Shown one piece after another: positions 1 through 13,053 of a stretch of 64,000 bases of DNA (position 1 is the stretch's first letter; every line of letters starts with the position of its first letter). Made by a program: the position numbers and the translations under genes. The stretch comes from Plazaster borealis (Eukaryota > Echinodermata > Asteroidea > Forcipulatida > Labidiasteridae). Location: NCBI GenBank assembly GCA_021014325.1, contig CM037471.1, forward strand, positions 18,930,818 to 18,994,817, read 5' to 3'. Under the pieces are notes generated by a model, which saw only the letters and a list, made by a program, of their open reading frames with translations, did no database searches and was not told the origin of the DNA.

Positions 1-84
1 TGGAGCCAACTGGCAAAAAGTATGAAAGGCTTGACAGCAGAAATGAAGAACATGAAACAAGCTCAACAAGATCAAGAAAATTGA
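1..84 (+). CDS. C-terminal 27 codons of an unidentified gene (partial)
   Basis: Frame 1 is open from the first base and ends at TGA (82-84). The 27 residues are polar and rich in Lys, Gln, Met and Glu (start WSQLAKSMKG, end QAQQDQEN), like the charged helical tail of a coiled-coil protein. No later ORF on this strand continues it and the following kilobases are AT-rich and full of stops, so this looks like the last coding exon followed by a long 3' UTR. I do not recognise the family. It is convergent with the receptor gene on the opposite strand. The frame is inferred from lack of stops and composition only, and no splice site is visible in the window. Confidence 0.5.
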   Translation, partial: WSQLAKSMKGLTAEMKNMKQAQQDQEN

Positions 85-517
85 ACAAACTTTCACCCGA
101 TGGCTTTCCCTAACACAGACTATTTTTACCCGCTCAATGATACAGATTGGAATGACTGCTAGTTTAATGTAATGGCAAGTGATTTTTGATACTTTTTGGC
201 CATTCAAGTTGTAGTTGATTCTTGTCCAAATATATGTGCACAATAGACATAATTGCACCCTCTATTTAATGTTGTTAATTAAAACATCTTTCAGCATCTT
301 AGTCTTTCACTTGAAATGCGGCTCTTTCTTAATTTTATGATTATGACTTGAATCTGTAATTTACCAGGCACTTGTGTACTTTTGACAGTAAATGTGAAAT
401 TCTAGAGGATGAGTTTTGGGTAGCACTGTGACAGGTGTTTTGACAACTCAACATTGGATCAGAGTGCTCTGATTTTTCTCAGGTTAATTAGCTAATTTTT
501 TTAAAAGGCTTTGTGCA

Positions 518-675
518 GGCCTGGAATTTCACGGAGGCCATGCCCTATGTTGCCCTGGTCTTGGCCTTGGTGCCCCTTCAAAAGTTTTTCTCATAGACTT
601 TAAGATTTTCCAATGGAAGTGCCCTTTGCAAAATGAAAATGGCCTTGCCCTCTCAAAGATGAAATTCCAGGCCTC
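518..675 (+). repeat. Repeat family A, full copy
   Basis: About 158 bp bounded by inverted ends GGCCTGGAATTTCA and TGAAATTCCAGGCC. The body contains GGCCATGCCCT, CTTGGCCTTGGTGCCCC and AATGGCCTTGCCCTCTC. Other copies lie at 22740-23228 (split by an insertion), 25094-25243, 37050-37207 and 41511-41588, with a diverged longer relative around 15334-16170. The terminal inverted repeats suggest a non-autonomous DNA element. Confidence 0.75.
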
Positions 676-944
676 TTTGTGTAAAGACCATGTAACCTGT
701 ATCATCACAGAAGAGCCATAGAGCCTGGACTTCCTGCAGGCACAATTTGTACACGGCTCAATGGAGATTGTACCGTCTAATTTTGTTCAACTTTTGATAT
801 TTAGTAAGGGGACACATCTCAAAACTTGTGCAGCTGTTACTTTTATAACTCTTGAATTTATGTGGAAATTATGATGCAAAATGTAAAATTGTCTATATGA
901 CCAGTGTAGTATCTTGCCTGCCAGAAAGGCCTTGGAATGTACAA

Positions 945-1083
945 GGGGCCGATTTCATAAAGAGATAAGACTAGTCTTATCTGAAGTTAGGACCAGTATT
1001 GGTCTTAACTTAAGACTAGTCCTATCTCTTAGCATTGCCTAGGACTAGTCCTAAGTTAGGAAGAGTTTTGTGAAATCGACCCC
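945..1083. mobile_element. Fold-back MITE, copy 1
   Basis: The element begins GGGGCCGATTTCATAAAGAG and ends GTGAAATCGACCCC, so its ends are inverted. The interior is built of repeated, mutually complementary blocks (GACTAGTCCTA, TAGCATTGCCTAGGACTAG), and the whole could fold into one long hairpin. A second, longer copy is at 5860-6021. Confidence 0.8.
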
Positions 1084-3126
1084 AGGCCACTCTTTTGTAA
1101 AGAAAGGTTACATGTTCTATACTACATCACTGCTTTATAATTGTTTTATTACTGACTTGTATAACATTTAGTATAATTTTGATTTGACTTCTAACAGCAC
1201 CCAAAGACAAACTTGGAAGGAAATTTAGTATTTAGAACCATGTGAATGTTAGTATTTTAACTTGCATTAAGTTTATAAATTTTTAAACATTAAGTTTGTT
1301 AGCATTAACTCTGCTAACAAACTCTGCATTAAGTTTGTTAGCGATTTATTGAACACATCCAAGGAAAGATGTGTAGTTTTGGATCATAGCATTGAAGTCG
1401 AAGGCTTGATTAAAATGCACAGATGTAAAATTGTGAATTATTTTAAGTTATATTAAAAACAATTTGACCATTTGGGAAAAATCCTGAAAGGATTCATATT
1501 TGAAGTCCCACCTTATCATGGAAATTATGAAAAAAATAATTTTTTGTTTTATACAGTAGCACTATAAGAAAAGGGATAATCAAGGGTAGAATTGCTAAAT
1601 CAAAAACAACCTTTTTCATTTTCCTTTCTTTTTTAATTTGTTTTTGTTTTTTGTATTTGATGTGAACCTCGCCAAACTATGGAGGCATTAAAGAGACATT
1701 GGGAGAAACAAAAAAGAAAGTCATGATGATGATTTATATCTCATACTGCATAATTATGACTTATGAATATGAGATAAAGCTCACTACATGTATTTTTATA
1801 TGTCATAAATATGACTTATGCTCATTCGAAATTAAAAGATTTAAGTCATAGTTACTTATGCTGATTCATAATAAGAATGACTTTCTTTCTTTTCTCAGTA
1901 TCCCTTTAATGCTTCTGTATCAAACCCTTTCGTACCAAACCCTTCAAAATCCAACTGGGAAAGTTAAGTTTGATTTTGTTTGGACTGGGTACTTCACAAT
2001 TTAAAAATGGAAGATATCTATGAATCTGAACAAGGCTTGCTTTGCTTTTAAAAGGAACATTACAGAATTGGTTTTTGCTAACAAAACAGTGTAAGCACTT
2101 TATACATATAATCCACCATATACATAAACTGACAAACCTGTAGAAGTTTGAGATCGATCGGCCATCTGGGTCACGAGAAAATAGTGAAAAACCGATAACA
2201 CATTTGCATGTGTTATACAATGCATGAATAAAACGCTCATGAGCGATAAACTCCAATCGGAAATTAGTTTTATTTATTTCTCATCAAGTATGGCTGGCAT
2301 TTCAGACAGAAATATTTCTAGGGATGTTTTCTACTATCATCATCATTAGACCGTGTAAGTTTTATGTAAATCTGTGATCATAAAGAAAATTTTAATTACC
2401 AGTTCTGTAACGTTCCTTTAAGGTCTAACTACTGACTGTCAACATAGGCGTATTGGGACTCGTTGGTTAAGGGGGTCAGAGGGATTGATTCGCCTGAAAT
2501 TTTACTCGGATAAAGACACGGGTACCAATTTTTAATTCGGTAAGAAGAATTGTTTGCTTTCTCTCCTTATTTCTTTTCTTCTTTCTGTGCCCGAATTTTT
2601 CCCACTGTTTTGCCTGAATTTAGGGAGGCAGTTTCCCCCCTCCCCCCCCCCTGGGTCCTACGCCTATGACTATTGATATCAGAGGTTTTTATACTTCATA
2701 TTTTATTTGGGTCTTGTGTGGTAGATTGAGAAATGGTTCCTTAGTTAGCAACCCTAGGGTTTTTATAGTAATACATGTAGTTTGTAACTTGTTTATGGTA
2801 GAACTTATAAGCAGTAATCAGTACAAATCATGATAAAATTTGAATATTTTTCAAAGAAATTCAATTGAAATTGCACCCATATTATCATCACTTATCTGTT
2901 TCTCATCATGATGTTTCTTTGATCTTAAAGATTTTCACATTTGTATGTGAGTTTTAGTCTATTTAGGGAGTCACTAAAATTTATAAAGACTGTTATTTAT
3001 CGGCGCTGTGCTGATTTAAACAAATTCTCTTGGAGTTTCCTTTGAATCAAACCTTTTTTCCAACCAGCAGGGTCTAATCTAAGCATTAGTTAGCTTGCAT
3101 ATATATCCGGTAAACTGAAATGAGCT

Positions 3127-3310
3127 GGGCCTCAATTTCATAGAGCTGCTTAAGCATAAAAAGCTAAGCACAACAAAATTATGCTTACCAGATTAATTTT
3201 ACCAGCCAAAACACATTGTCCCATGTACTATCTGTAACTGGTATCCTGTTTCATTTTTGCTTCCTAGCAGAAAAATGTTATGAACTATTTTCTCTATGAA
3301 ATTAGGCCCA
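3127..3310. mobile_element. GGGCC-AATTTCAT repeat (MITE-like)
   Basis: It starts GGGCCTCAATTTCATAGAGC, ends CTATGAAATTAGGCCCA and carries GCTTAAGCATAAAAAGCTAA inside. The ends are inverted. It belongs with 3916-4086, 23962-24212 and 56752-56943, which share the AGAGCTGCTTA and AGCAGAAA blocks. Confidence 0.7.
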
Positions 3311-3915
3311 GGTAACCAGTCACAGGAATTGTACATTACACAGCATAATTAGCTGGTAACTTGTACTTGTTTCTGCTGTATAAACAAAACATTTATTTTA
3401 CTAAGTAAGTGTGCTTTTGAAGCTTTTAATGGCATTGGTCCTTGATCCCCAAGTTTACGCAACTGAACTATTTTTGTATAAATTGTTAACGAGCTGGCTT
3501 TTTATTTGTTTACCTTGTTATTGAAGTGATATGTTTATCCTTATGTGTATTGTTGCGCTCGTGCTGAACTATATTGTGTATATTTTGTTGTGTCAAATTT
3601 TATGAATTTATAACAATAACAGCATTATAAATGGCCTACTGGCAATGTGAAAATGTGATAATATTCTAACTTTTTTAATGTGATAGACAGTAATATTGCT
3701 CAACCATAAGGGTGAACAGTTTGGAGGTAAAACAGTAGACATTAGACTTCTGGGTACAAGCAATTTGTAAACAATTGTGATTTTATGTATTGATTATTTC
3801 ATTTTCAGTGGAAAATGCTTTTGTAGATGTTTTCAACTGCTATAATTAGCATTAAATGTTTTTTTGAAACAGGGTTTGTAGCGAGACTGAAAACCCAATC
3901 TACATGCAAGCTTCA

Positions 3916-4086
3916 GGGCCTTATTTCATCAAGCCGTCAAGCACAAACATTGCTAAGCACAGAAAAGGTTGCTCCTTAAAAATGGGGTACCAGCCAAAGT
4001 ACTATGTAATGTATATTGCATGTGACTGGTTCCCTGCTTGTTTTTGTGAAGCAAATCAAATTGTCAAGCAGTACTTTTTGAATTAT
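3916..4086. mobile_element. Diverged GGGCC-AATTTCAT repeat
   Basis: GGGCCTTATTTCATCAAG followed by AAGCACAAACATTGCTAAGC and a middle TACCAGCCAAAGTACTATGT parallel the copy at 3127-3310. The right end is decayed. Short ORFs over it are incidental. Confidence 0.55.
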
Positions 4087-5859
4087 GGTTCATGGATATC
4101 TTTAATACGTTTGTGAATTCCCTCAGCTGTGCGACAGCAAAGACTGTGGCGATTGAAGCTCACAGATTAGGCTATAGGACAAAGTTCACATATTAAAGGT
4201 TGATTCCAGCCCAGATCTTTCACTCTGTGAGTGTGGAGGAGTTATTTGAATAGTGTTCTTTGTACTAAAGACTAGTTGGCAAGGCATTAGTTCCATTGAG
4301 TGAACATACAGTAGAAACATTACATGTGCCACCATGGGGGTTGGATCCAAAGGCTGGGCCTTTTGTGTTGTGCTCAGTGGACCGAATTAAGAGTTCACAC
4401 CAGTATCTATTATGCAGTCTTAAATATCAGTAAATCAAAGAATCAACACTTCAACTGTGTGATTTGTATTCTAGAATCAGAAATAAGAACATTATATCTT
4501 GGTTTGCCCATCCATGGTTCATGTTTATTTAACTGCTTGGTGTATTCATGTCAATTAGATTTTATCAGTACTACCAGAAAAACGCCCATCTTGGGAATTC
4601 TGGAAATCTCAGCATTGCATATTTTAAAACACATAGCTGACCATGTATTCCTCTTTAGTTTTGAGTAAGCGTTCAATTTACAGTATATTTGACCATGTGA
4701 GGGCATGTGTGAACCGAATTTGCAAGATGCGAAAAAAGCAAAACTAACTGTTTTTTCCATTGTTCTTATCATTATTTATTTGCCATTGATACAAGAAAAC
4801 AACATACAAAACTGTAATTGTGATGCAAGGAAATTAGCCGTGGAAAGTGCCCTCATGCAGTCAAAAATCAACATATTGAGCTTCTATTTTTAGCATTAGT
4901 GCAGAGTGCTGTTGACTTTCAGTCTTCAGTTAAAAGTACTTCCGTCTGAAGTACTATTTTTGAGAAAACTGTATTTTAATCTGCTCTCAGCTCTCTCGTC
5001 TTGAGGTATGAGAAAGTGTACTATCTCTTAAAACTTTCTGACTCTTCAGTACGGTCACTAAAAACACACAAAAGTGAAAACCTTTCACTCAAAGTGAAAA
5101 ACTTGTGACTTGGACTTGTTCAGTTCATACAGGGAGTAAACAGTGTTATGTTGTCTCATTCGTAATACAATACAATCATCAAGTAATTATACAAGCACAT
5201 TGTATTTCTGTTTGGAGATATTTAATGAAATAAATGATTATTAAAAGATAAATAAAAATTGATGTCTCAAATTTTTAATATAATTTTTCCCTTTTTACAG
5301 AAATTGGCCAACCACTTCCTTCTAAACACTCATCCACCCCTTAACGCTCGACTAGTCAAACCATAGGCCTGCATTTATGCCAATCTGTTCTTGAACCGCA
5401 AGTTCCGAGAAATGATGTTTGCCACAAACAAAGGTGTACCATCTCACACACTGGCGATCTGCACAAATGAATAATTTCCTTGTCTGGTTCTCCCTGATTC
5501 TAATTGATTATCAGCTGAACTCCTGTACCCTCTGCTGACTGAGATTTTTTTTTTCCCGATCAAAGTGACCATGGACTGATGTTTTTGATATCCACCTGGT
5601 GGTGAATTTATTACAAGGGACAACTCTTGTTAATTATGGACAGCATTTCAGCTGCAGATAGAGCAGATATTAATTAAAGGGGGACTGTCATCATGATCAT
5701 AGTATGCATGTGCAGGGATGAGAAATTTCAACCATGTAACTGAATTCAGACTTTTTAAAATCTGCCTGGCAAATGCTGTATTTTTCTCCAAATTAAATAA
5801 GTCATGCTATTTGATCTACTTCTCTAGCACTGAGAAGCTCCTTGGAATCTGTATCTCCA

Positions 5860-6021
5860 GGGGTCGATTTCACAAAACTCTTCCTAACTTAGGACTAGTC
5901 CTAGGCAATGCTAAGAGATAGGACTAGTCTTAAGTACTGGTCCTAACTTACGACTAGTCCTATCTCTTAGCATTGCCTAGGACTGGTCCTAAGTTCGGAA
6001 GAATTTTGTGAAATCGACCCC
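5860..6021. mobile_element. Fold-back MITE, copy 2
   Basis: It is bounded by GGGGTCGATTTCACAAAA and TTTTGTGAAATCGACCCC, a nearly perfect terminal inverted repeat. The interior alternates GGACTAGTCCTA blocks and pairs with itself. It is longer than the copy at 945-1083 by roughly one internal block, as if block number varies. Confidence 0.85.
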
Positions 6022-8144
6022 TGGGGTTGCCAAAAGGTGAAAATACTTTCATTTCAATGTCCCTCCTAAGAACTGGATCGCAGTTTCAGACTTTTTTTGT
6101 CAGAAATAACTCTCCAACGTGGCTGTACATGGAAATGTGAACTCTAACCCAGTTAATGTGCGCGCCAGTCGTCACATGAGAGAGGGTGTTTTATTGTAGT
6201 GTGATTTGACAGCCAGCGGGCAGTGTCTGGGTGAGTGTTCATAATTCCATGTACAGCCACAGGCCTGCTGTGATCATGACGACAGTACCTCTTTGAAGAG
6301 CAGACTGAAGATAAAGTCTTTTGAAAACCACAGCTTAGCTGCTGCTGCTTTAGCCGAGGTTCCACTTGCAACTTTTGACTCATGCTGTATCATCATGGCT
6401 TAAATAACCCGCGCTGAATAATCCAACCAATACACTCATATTATATACACAATTATTTATTTAATGAGTGAAACGATTCTTAGTTTACAAGAGATGTTAT
6501 TTACAATAATTACACATCCCATTTTTGTATTTGCATTACATGAAGGTGATTTAACCCTAACAGGAAATAAAAGCTAACTCCTAAAACCGTTTTTTATTGT
6601 ACCCCCCCCCATAACAAATAATTAAAAAAAAAAAAGCATCACTTGATTTCCTTTTGAGTTATTACAAAATGAATTTCTCGCTATCTTTCTCTTCAGTTAA
6701 GTTAGGTATCTGGCGTAATCTAAATGAATTGATATTTAGTTTCAATGTTTTGATTCAGAAATCTTATAAAGAATTTGTTTGGAAAAAAAAAAGGAAACAA
6801 AAATGCAAATCAATGTTTCTTTAAAAAGGTGCGAGAGTATATGAACCACATGTTTACTCATAAAATACAAAATCAGGGTTTGATTAAAAACAGAAGAAAC
6901 ATGTTTACCCTTTGTCTAAAACTGCAAATTAAGTAGTTTTTTGATAAATGTATTTTATTTTAAGTAAAACACCTTGGGTTACAAATAAAGAATACAGCTG
7001 TATTACCTTTCATGTGAAGCTGTTGGCAAAAGCAAGATACTTTTGCTTAGAATATTGAAAGCATTTAAAATCTATTTTACCTTGATGAAACAAAAAACCA
7101 ATACATACATGGTACTTGTCATTATAACTGAGTGTGGAGCATCTTACACACATATTACTTATAAACTTTTTTTTAAACACAATACCCGACAAAATGTAAA
7201 AGATTAACTATTATTTTCTGCAAACAGTAACTGCCACATTACATGCACAATAATTATAAAGACATATTAAGGGCATCTTTAATTTTTTTCTTTACAATCC
7301 TGAATTCTGAAAAGGGCAGTTTGGACAAGTTTCCTAAATGGTAAAAATCAAAATTTAATACATGGTTTTCAAACCTAAAAAGCTACACCTCTGGAGACTG
7401 TTACAATCCCAAATCACTAGGCTTCAACCAATCAAATTCCAGCAGCAGTAGATTCAAACATGCGTCTTGATGATGAACTGAGCATGTGACAAAGGGTGTG
7501 TTAAACAGAACTTTGAATAACAAAACAAAATGTTCTCATACCCTTTAGTTTTCAAGAGACACATCACAATACCAACACGACATACACAATTTCATCACAG
7601 TAAGTGATCGCATTTTTAAAGAAAAAAAAACAGTGAATATGGTTCCATATTTCGTGACTAAACACAACTTTTCTCATTTGACAGCATTTCAGACAGAAAT
7701 ACTTGTCAATTTTACACCAAATAGGGGTTTTGATTATAAACAACTGTTATATTGTCTTCTTCTAAACATCACCGAAGCTCTAGTGTATCTTTAAAATGCA
7801 AGGTGTAATATAGTCACCAGGGGGTGCCTAGTTGACTGGCTACGCTAGCTTTTGTTTTAGTCACTGGTAGAGGGCACAACATCGACTGGCCCAGAGCATA
7901 GAGAAAGGACCACAGCTCAGAGGGACTGGGCAAGTCTATGAATCTGGATCCAGATGTTTGTGTGATACAAATATCTCTTCTCCAGTAGCTCATGTTGTGA
8001 TATCAGCAACTACATTAACCATACGAACATCACCAATCAAGACTAGGTGGTGCCCTGATTGGAAACCGTATGTACCTTCATTGGGAGAAGCAGGCTCCAA
8101 TCGGGGTTGGAAGTATCACCCAACTGGGATACTTCAGGTGTAAA

Positions 8145-8640
8145 TGAGGATTCATAAATACCCCAGACAGTTTCGCTATTCCTATTGGTGGAGAGCACGT
8201 CACGTGGGGGTGTTTAAACGGATGATAAAGCACGGCCAAGAGTGTTTATAACCGGCTGGGCTTCGCGTATTGGACGCGCAAGCTCCGCCAATTTACTTAC
8301 GCGGAATGCAATATATGGCTATAGTTCCCGGCGTAGCCTAAATCTTTTGTACACGCGCGCGACACACACAAAACAGCACAAAACAGAAATTTTACAAAAA
8401 GTTTTTAAAAACTACAAACTTTTTACCTTTTTTACCACCTTTTTTTTCTTTTCCTTTTTTTAAAAAAAAATATGGGAATAAATGAGAATATGAGAGTAGT
8501 ATTTCGTTCTTAAAAAAACGTTTAAAACCTTGCAGGTCAGTGGCTGTGTGATGGCTTGGCCGGCATGGCCACCCTCCTGCCTGGCGGCGTTTATAACACG
8601 CCATCACTTATTTATTTATTCCCTTATTAAATAGCTGTAT
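8145..8640 (+). mobile_element. Inverted-pair element, copy 1 (partner at 43340-43790)
   Basis: From about 8150 to 8375 it matches the reverse complement of 43550-43770 almost base for base, including CAGTTTCGCTATTCCTATTG, GTGTTTAAACGGATGATAA and TATTGGACGCGCAAGCTCC. The right third (8500-8620) is a decayed hairpin whose better preserved version is at 43361-43480. It is CpG-richer than its surroundings. No transposase ORF is visible, so a non-autonomous element is the likeliest reading. Confidence 0.75.
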
Positions 8641-9317
8641 GCTGTTGTAATTTGATGAGAATCACCCAGGAGCTGGAGTTTGAAAAAGTCTGGTGCCTTT
8701 TTACTTGAGTTTAGTAGAACTCAGTCAATACATCTGCTAATTAATTAATATACAACTAGGTAAAATATGGATTACATGTGATGCTATGAACAGTGGTCAA
8801 TTTCCTACTGCTGCAGAATACATGTACAAAAGTCCGCCGAACAAGTCTAAATAAGTACCCCCCCCCCCTCCGAAACAAAATTTAACTTTGTATACCATCT
8901 ATCTAGGTCCATTAATCAGATGAATTTCTAAGCTGGTTGTAAGAATTTATTCTTCACTATGTTTTTTTTTTTTAATACAAAAATAAATTGTAGAACCACA
9001 CAATCGAGGTAAATATATCACACAAATTGAGGTACAGGTACTTGAATTTATTGTTAATCTATTTAAAATGAATTGATTACTTAATTCCTATTTACAGCTG
9101 CTCCGTAATTCCCATAAGCGCAGGATTAACGGTGGAGTACAAACAGGAAATCTGTGCGGATGTTTAACACAAATGTAGCAAATTTAAACTTGGGCCATAT
9201 TTGTTGCATCTAATGTTTGATTTGAGTTCGAGTCAACTAAAGAAGCCGTCAGTTAGAGCATGTTGTGTAACAACAAAAAACATGTCAAGGCATATCTGAA
9301 TAAAAATAGCCCCATGG

Positions 9318-9545
9318 ATGCAAAACTAAAACATCGCAAAAAAAAAACACAACATATTTACCGACAAAGTTATAGAATTTACTCCAGAAATTAGTGGGTT
9401 TTTTACCTACATGAATTAATACTAAAACATTGCCAAAAAACAAACAAACATATTTACCAAAAAGGTTTATAAAATTTACTCCAGAAATTAGTGTTTTATT
9501 TACTCCAGAAATTAGTGTTTTTTTACCTACATAAATTGATACTAA
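9318..9545. repeat. Imperfect tandem duplication
   Basis: Two units of roughly 100 bp share ACTAAAACAT, CATATTTACC and TTTACTCCAGAAATTAGTG. The last block is repeated once more inside the second unit (9474-9517). It is non-coding; the ORF across it is an artefact of the duplication. Confidence 0.7.
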
Positions 9546-10174
9546 CACAGGACCACTCAGATCAACAATTGCAGCAGTGCCATAAAATGACTCAAAAACT
9601 TTAGAAAAATAATTCAGAATTATATCATCAAATCAAAAAATATTAACCCCCCCCCCCCTTGTATCTTCCCCAGAAATGTACACCACCCAGAACCCTGAAC
9701 CCAAACATAAATTGACCAAATGAAACTTTAAATGTCTTTTCCTGTACAACTATTTTTCAGACTTGTTTTGGAAACTGCACGTCTTTAGATACACTGGGCA
9801 GTCTAGGTTTGACTTGAACACGACATAGTCTACCTCTCCCAATAAAATAATATTCCATGTTAAACCTGACAAAGGTTAGGGAGTGAACGGGGTACGATCA
9901 CAACCCAATGTTTCCAATTGAGGGTAATGATACCCCAACTGGGAGGAGAGCCTTCCGATCAGGATAACAATTTACCTTAATTGGGATAGTTTGGGGAGCA
10001 ATAAACCCATCAGCTGAGTGTGAATCAAAAAGAAAAGAGGATTGGCAAAACACAAACACAAATTTTTTTTTTTTTTCAACATCTCACATCTCACATCAGT
10101 CCGGGCTAAGTTTTGCATCGATTAAATTCTTTACCAGACCTTGGTGACTAAACAGCAAAGTGTGCCGTGTTTGC

Positions 10175-10272
10175 ATTGGCGGCTACAGCTATGGCTACGA
10201 CTGGATTGCCGTGTCATCATGCGTTGAAGTATAGTACGTCCTTAGCAACAGTCGTAGCCGTAGCTGCCAATT
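10175..10272. mobile_element. Small palindromic MITE
   Basis: ATTGGCGGCTACAGCTATGG at the left pairs with GTCGTAGCCGTAGCTGCCAA at the right. A related element with the same arm logic (GGTGGCTACGGCTACGG and TAGTCGTAGCC) lies at 41590-41707. Confidence 0.65.
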
Positions 10273-12927
10273 CTGAGACAGCCTAATTCTCACAGCAGCC
10301 GATGTCATTTTCAACTTTAGAAAGATTTACACACTCTTTTCCATTGAAATATACATGTAACTCGGGATGAACGCCATGTGATTTTCCGTACGGTGTATGC
10401 AACATTACAAATATTGGATGCATGAGTGCATTGTTGCAGAATATATTCACAAGGTGAAAAATGGACTATTCGACAATGCACCAATGAAATGCATTCAATG
10501 TTTGTTTTATGTAACTCACACATAGATCCTTGTCATTTAAAAATCATACAATAGTAATTCATTCACTAGGTCATCAGAGTTATCTACATTGTACAATATA
10601 TCAAGTAATAATCTCGGTTGGGTGTAGCCCAGGTTGGACTCTTCACCTTTGTGTACTACTATGACATCCTGGATTTAACGAAAAACAAATCCTAATGCAG
10701 AGACAAGAAATGAACAAGGTTTTCATAATTTGTATTGGTTTCACCTGTGTGAAGCTGCTGTAGCTTGGCAGTAGAATTCCATAACCAAATTAAAATTCAT
10801 GTCAATAAGGTTTGAATTTCAAAATGTCAATTGTTATTAACTGTTTTCAGTCAAATATATCACAACTTAACGTTAAGGAAATCTTTGAGATTCCAAGGCT
10901 GTTCATCATTTGAGCGTGCAACTACAAAACAAGCGTCTAATGCAACCGCGAGCATGAGCATGCATGCGCGTTGGCATGTGCCCCTGTGGCTCTAGCGACC
11001 TCAATTGCGTACATTACGTTCAGATATACGGTGGCTACATGGTGCCTTTTGGGTAGAACTTGTCCTAGACGTCTATACCCGAATGTTTCAACTGTGACCG
11101 TGTATTTGAGAAAAACAATGACAACGCTGTAAACTTGCCTATTATGTGGCAACGATGCCGGGACGAGCAGGGGGACTGCGCACAAAACCTGTTCCGCTCG
11201 CATGCGAACTGTACATACTCCACCATTTAGTCATTTTTGTAAACTCAATGGACTTCCAAATGACACACAACCATCGTTAACTCAAGAATTCGGTAAATCG
11301 GTATAAAAAAAAATCGCAATAAAATAGTAAAAAATGCTATTTTGAAACTCAAACCTTGGTGCTTGTCAGAACAGTTGTTCGTGGAAGTTTGTTCCAAGTT
11401 TCAGCCTCCCCATACAGGCAAGATTTAAATAATGACACAACAGACGTCATCTGTGCGGCGACCGACCCCCTCAACGATAGAACTTGGTGTACCCTGAGAC
11501 AACATTTTTATTAGGACTAGCTTGGGGAACCCTTTTTACTTTTCCAAACTTCGATACCACTACATGAGTAGTCTTGGTGCAAGAGAGTTAGTAAAACCAT
11601 ACATAAACTCAACACTACACACGTCACGACTATTCCACAGATAGAGGGCGTTCTCTGGAAGCCACGAACCCGTCAGCAAAGTGGTGGGTGATCCAAGTTT
11701 TCCCAACAGCACCTGCTATTGCTCAATAGTAATGTGCATGGCGCGGAGCGGGGAATCGCGATAGTTGAATGATAATGAACAACAATGTCTTGCACCAAGA
11801 CTACTACATGAGATGTTTTTGGGGTGCATTTGAAAAAATAAAAATAAAACAGTACAATAGTTTGCAAAATGCAATCCCTCGTCTTTCTAACTACAAGCAT
11901 TGAATTATTTTAAGTCAAAAAGATACTAAGCAGAAAGTTGGCATCTCATGACACACTGTCAAAATGCTCCTACTTTCCAGAATGAAAATACTTGTTAAAG
12001 GTAACTATAAAACATGCATGCCATTCTACCGTCACTAATTAGTTAAGGCCTAACAAAAGTATACATTTGTTTCCTGTAACGCAACCGAACGCTCAAAACC
12101 TGCCGACCATACAAAATGTTATGACTGATATAATTGCAGTGGTATTATTTTTTATATTTTTTTATTCTTACTCAAACCTGATTGCATAAAAAATGTAAGA
12201 ATTCTTGTCATATCCCATCCCACAAAATAAGTAAACAACAAAACAACAGCAGGTAGGTCGATTTCTTCTTGGTCAATCAACTTTACTTTTGTGCACATGT
12301 GACGATTCCCCAAAAACTTTTTTTTTCCCCTACCTAACAACCCTCTTTTTCCAGCATGTTACAGAACAAAATAATTTTTTTGTTAGGCCTGAATGATCTA
12401 TATGAATAAGACTGAAAAAGAAGATCAAAATGTTACAGTTCACTCCGTTAAAAAAACACCTCTGCTTAAGCTTTAAAAAAAACCCCAGAAAAAACCCATC
12501 AGCCGCCGATATCAAACTGACCATTCCCGCAGAAGCCACCTTCAAATCCCACTCACAAATCCGTACACACAGCAAGCGCATCCGATGGGTGCTGTGTTCA
12601 CATCATTTATGAAGGGGGGGGGGGTATTTACAAGAAACACAGCCAACTAAATAGTACACTCCCATAGCACACGCTATAAAATAGAGCTCCTTGAGTTAGG
12701 TTGGTTTGCCAAGGTCCATTTTCCTTGGAGGTTGAGCGTCTGTTTTGGTCTATATTTCAAACAGACACACTCCATGATTAATTACATCCAGTCAAAGTCA
12801 CGACAACAGCACCGAATCGGCTCATTTCCAGACGTGAGTGAACCATCGGCTGTTGTCACTGACTCGCGTTACATCTCAAAGCACCATGAGGATGACAACA
12901 TGGCTTTTAATCTCCTCGGTAGCATCT

Positions 12928-13053
12928 TTATAGTTTGACATCTTCAGCTACTCGTAGGTTGTCCAGAGTCTTCTTGATGCGGAGAGCTGTCAGGCGGGCT
13001 GCCGCACTGTGATACCAGCATTCTTTCATCACCTTAGCCAAGACACGCAGAGG
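12928..13053 (-). CDS. TGFBR1: Receptor exon 10: kinase C-terminus and stop
   Basis: The acceptor ACTACAG precedes CCT CTG CGT. It encodes [20 protein letters not shown] followed by [15 protein letters not shown] and ends VKL-TAA at 12928. The block matches the last kinase helices and the tail of vertebrate TGFBR1, with a diverged final ten residues. Phase 0 entry matches exon 9. Confidence 0.95.
   Translation of the reverse strand, partial: PLRVLAKVMKECWYHSAAARLTALRIKKTLDNLRVAEDVKL

Larger units (their letters stand above)
85..6400. other. 3' UTR / intergenic DNA between two convergent genes
   Basis: No convincing coding exon was found on either strand. The stretch is AT-rich. It holds one copy of the GGCCTTGGTGCCC repeat (518-675), two copies of a fold-back MITE (945-1083, 5860-6021), two members of a GGGCC-AATTTCAT repeat family (3127-3310, 3916-4086) and short low-complexity runs. 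The left part may be the 3' UTR of the gene ending at 84. The exact polyadenylation site cannot be fixed, since several AATAAA-like hexamers occur by chance in such DNA. Confidence 0.5.
6401..12927 (-). other. Downstream flank of the receptor gene, possible long 3' UTR
   Basis: This lies directly 3' of the receptor stop codon on the minus strand. No coding exon was recognised. Repeats in it are the inverted-pair element (8145-8640), a tandem duplication (9318-9545), a palindromic MITE (10175-10272), a half copy of the 59672 palindrome near 10420-10530 and inverted arms at 11563-11584 / 11788-11812. Long poly-C or poly-G runs occur near 6602, 8855, 9648 and 12606. How much is transcribed as 3' UTR cannot be told from sequence. 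Confidence 0.4.

Noticed and set aside
10937..11203. 88-residue minus-strand ORF with hydrophobic stretches
   Set aside because: No family resemblance, no supporting splice sites, located in the probable 3' flank of the receptor.
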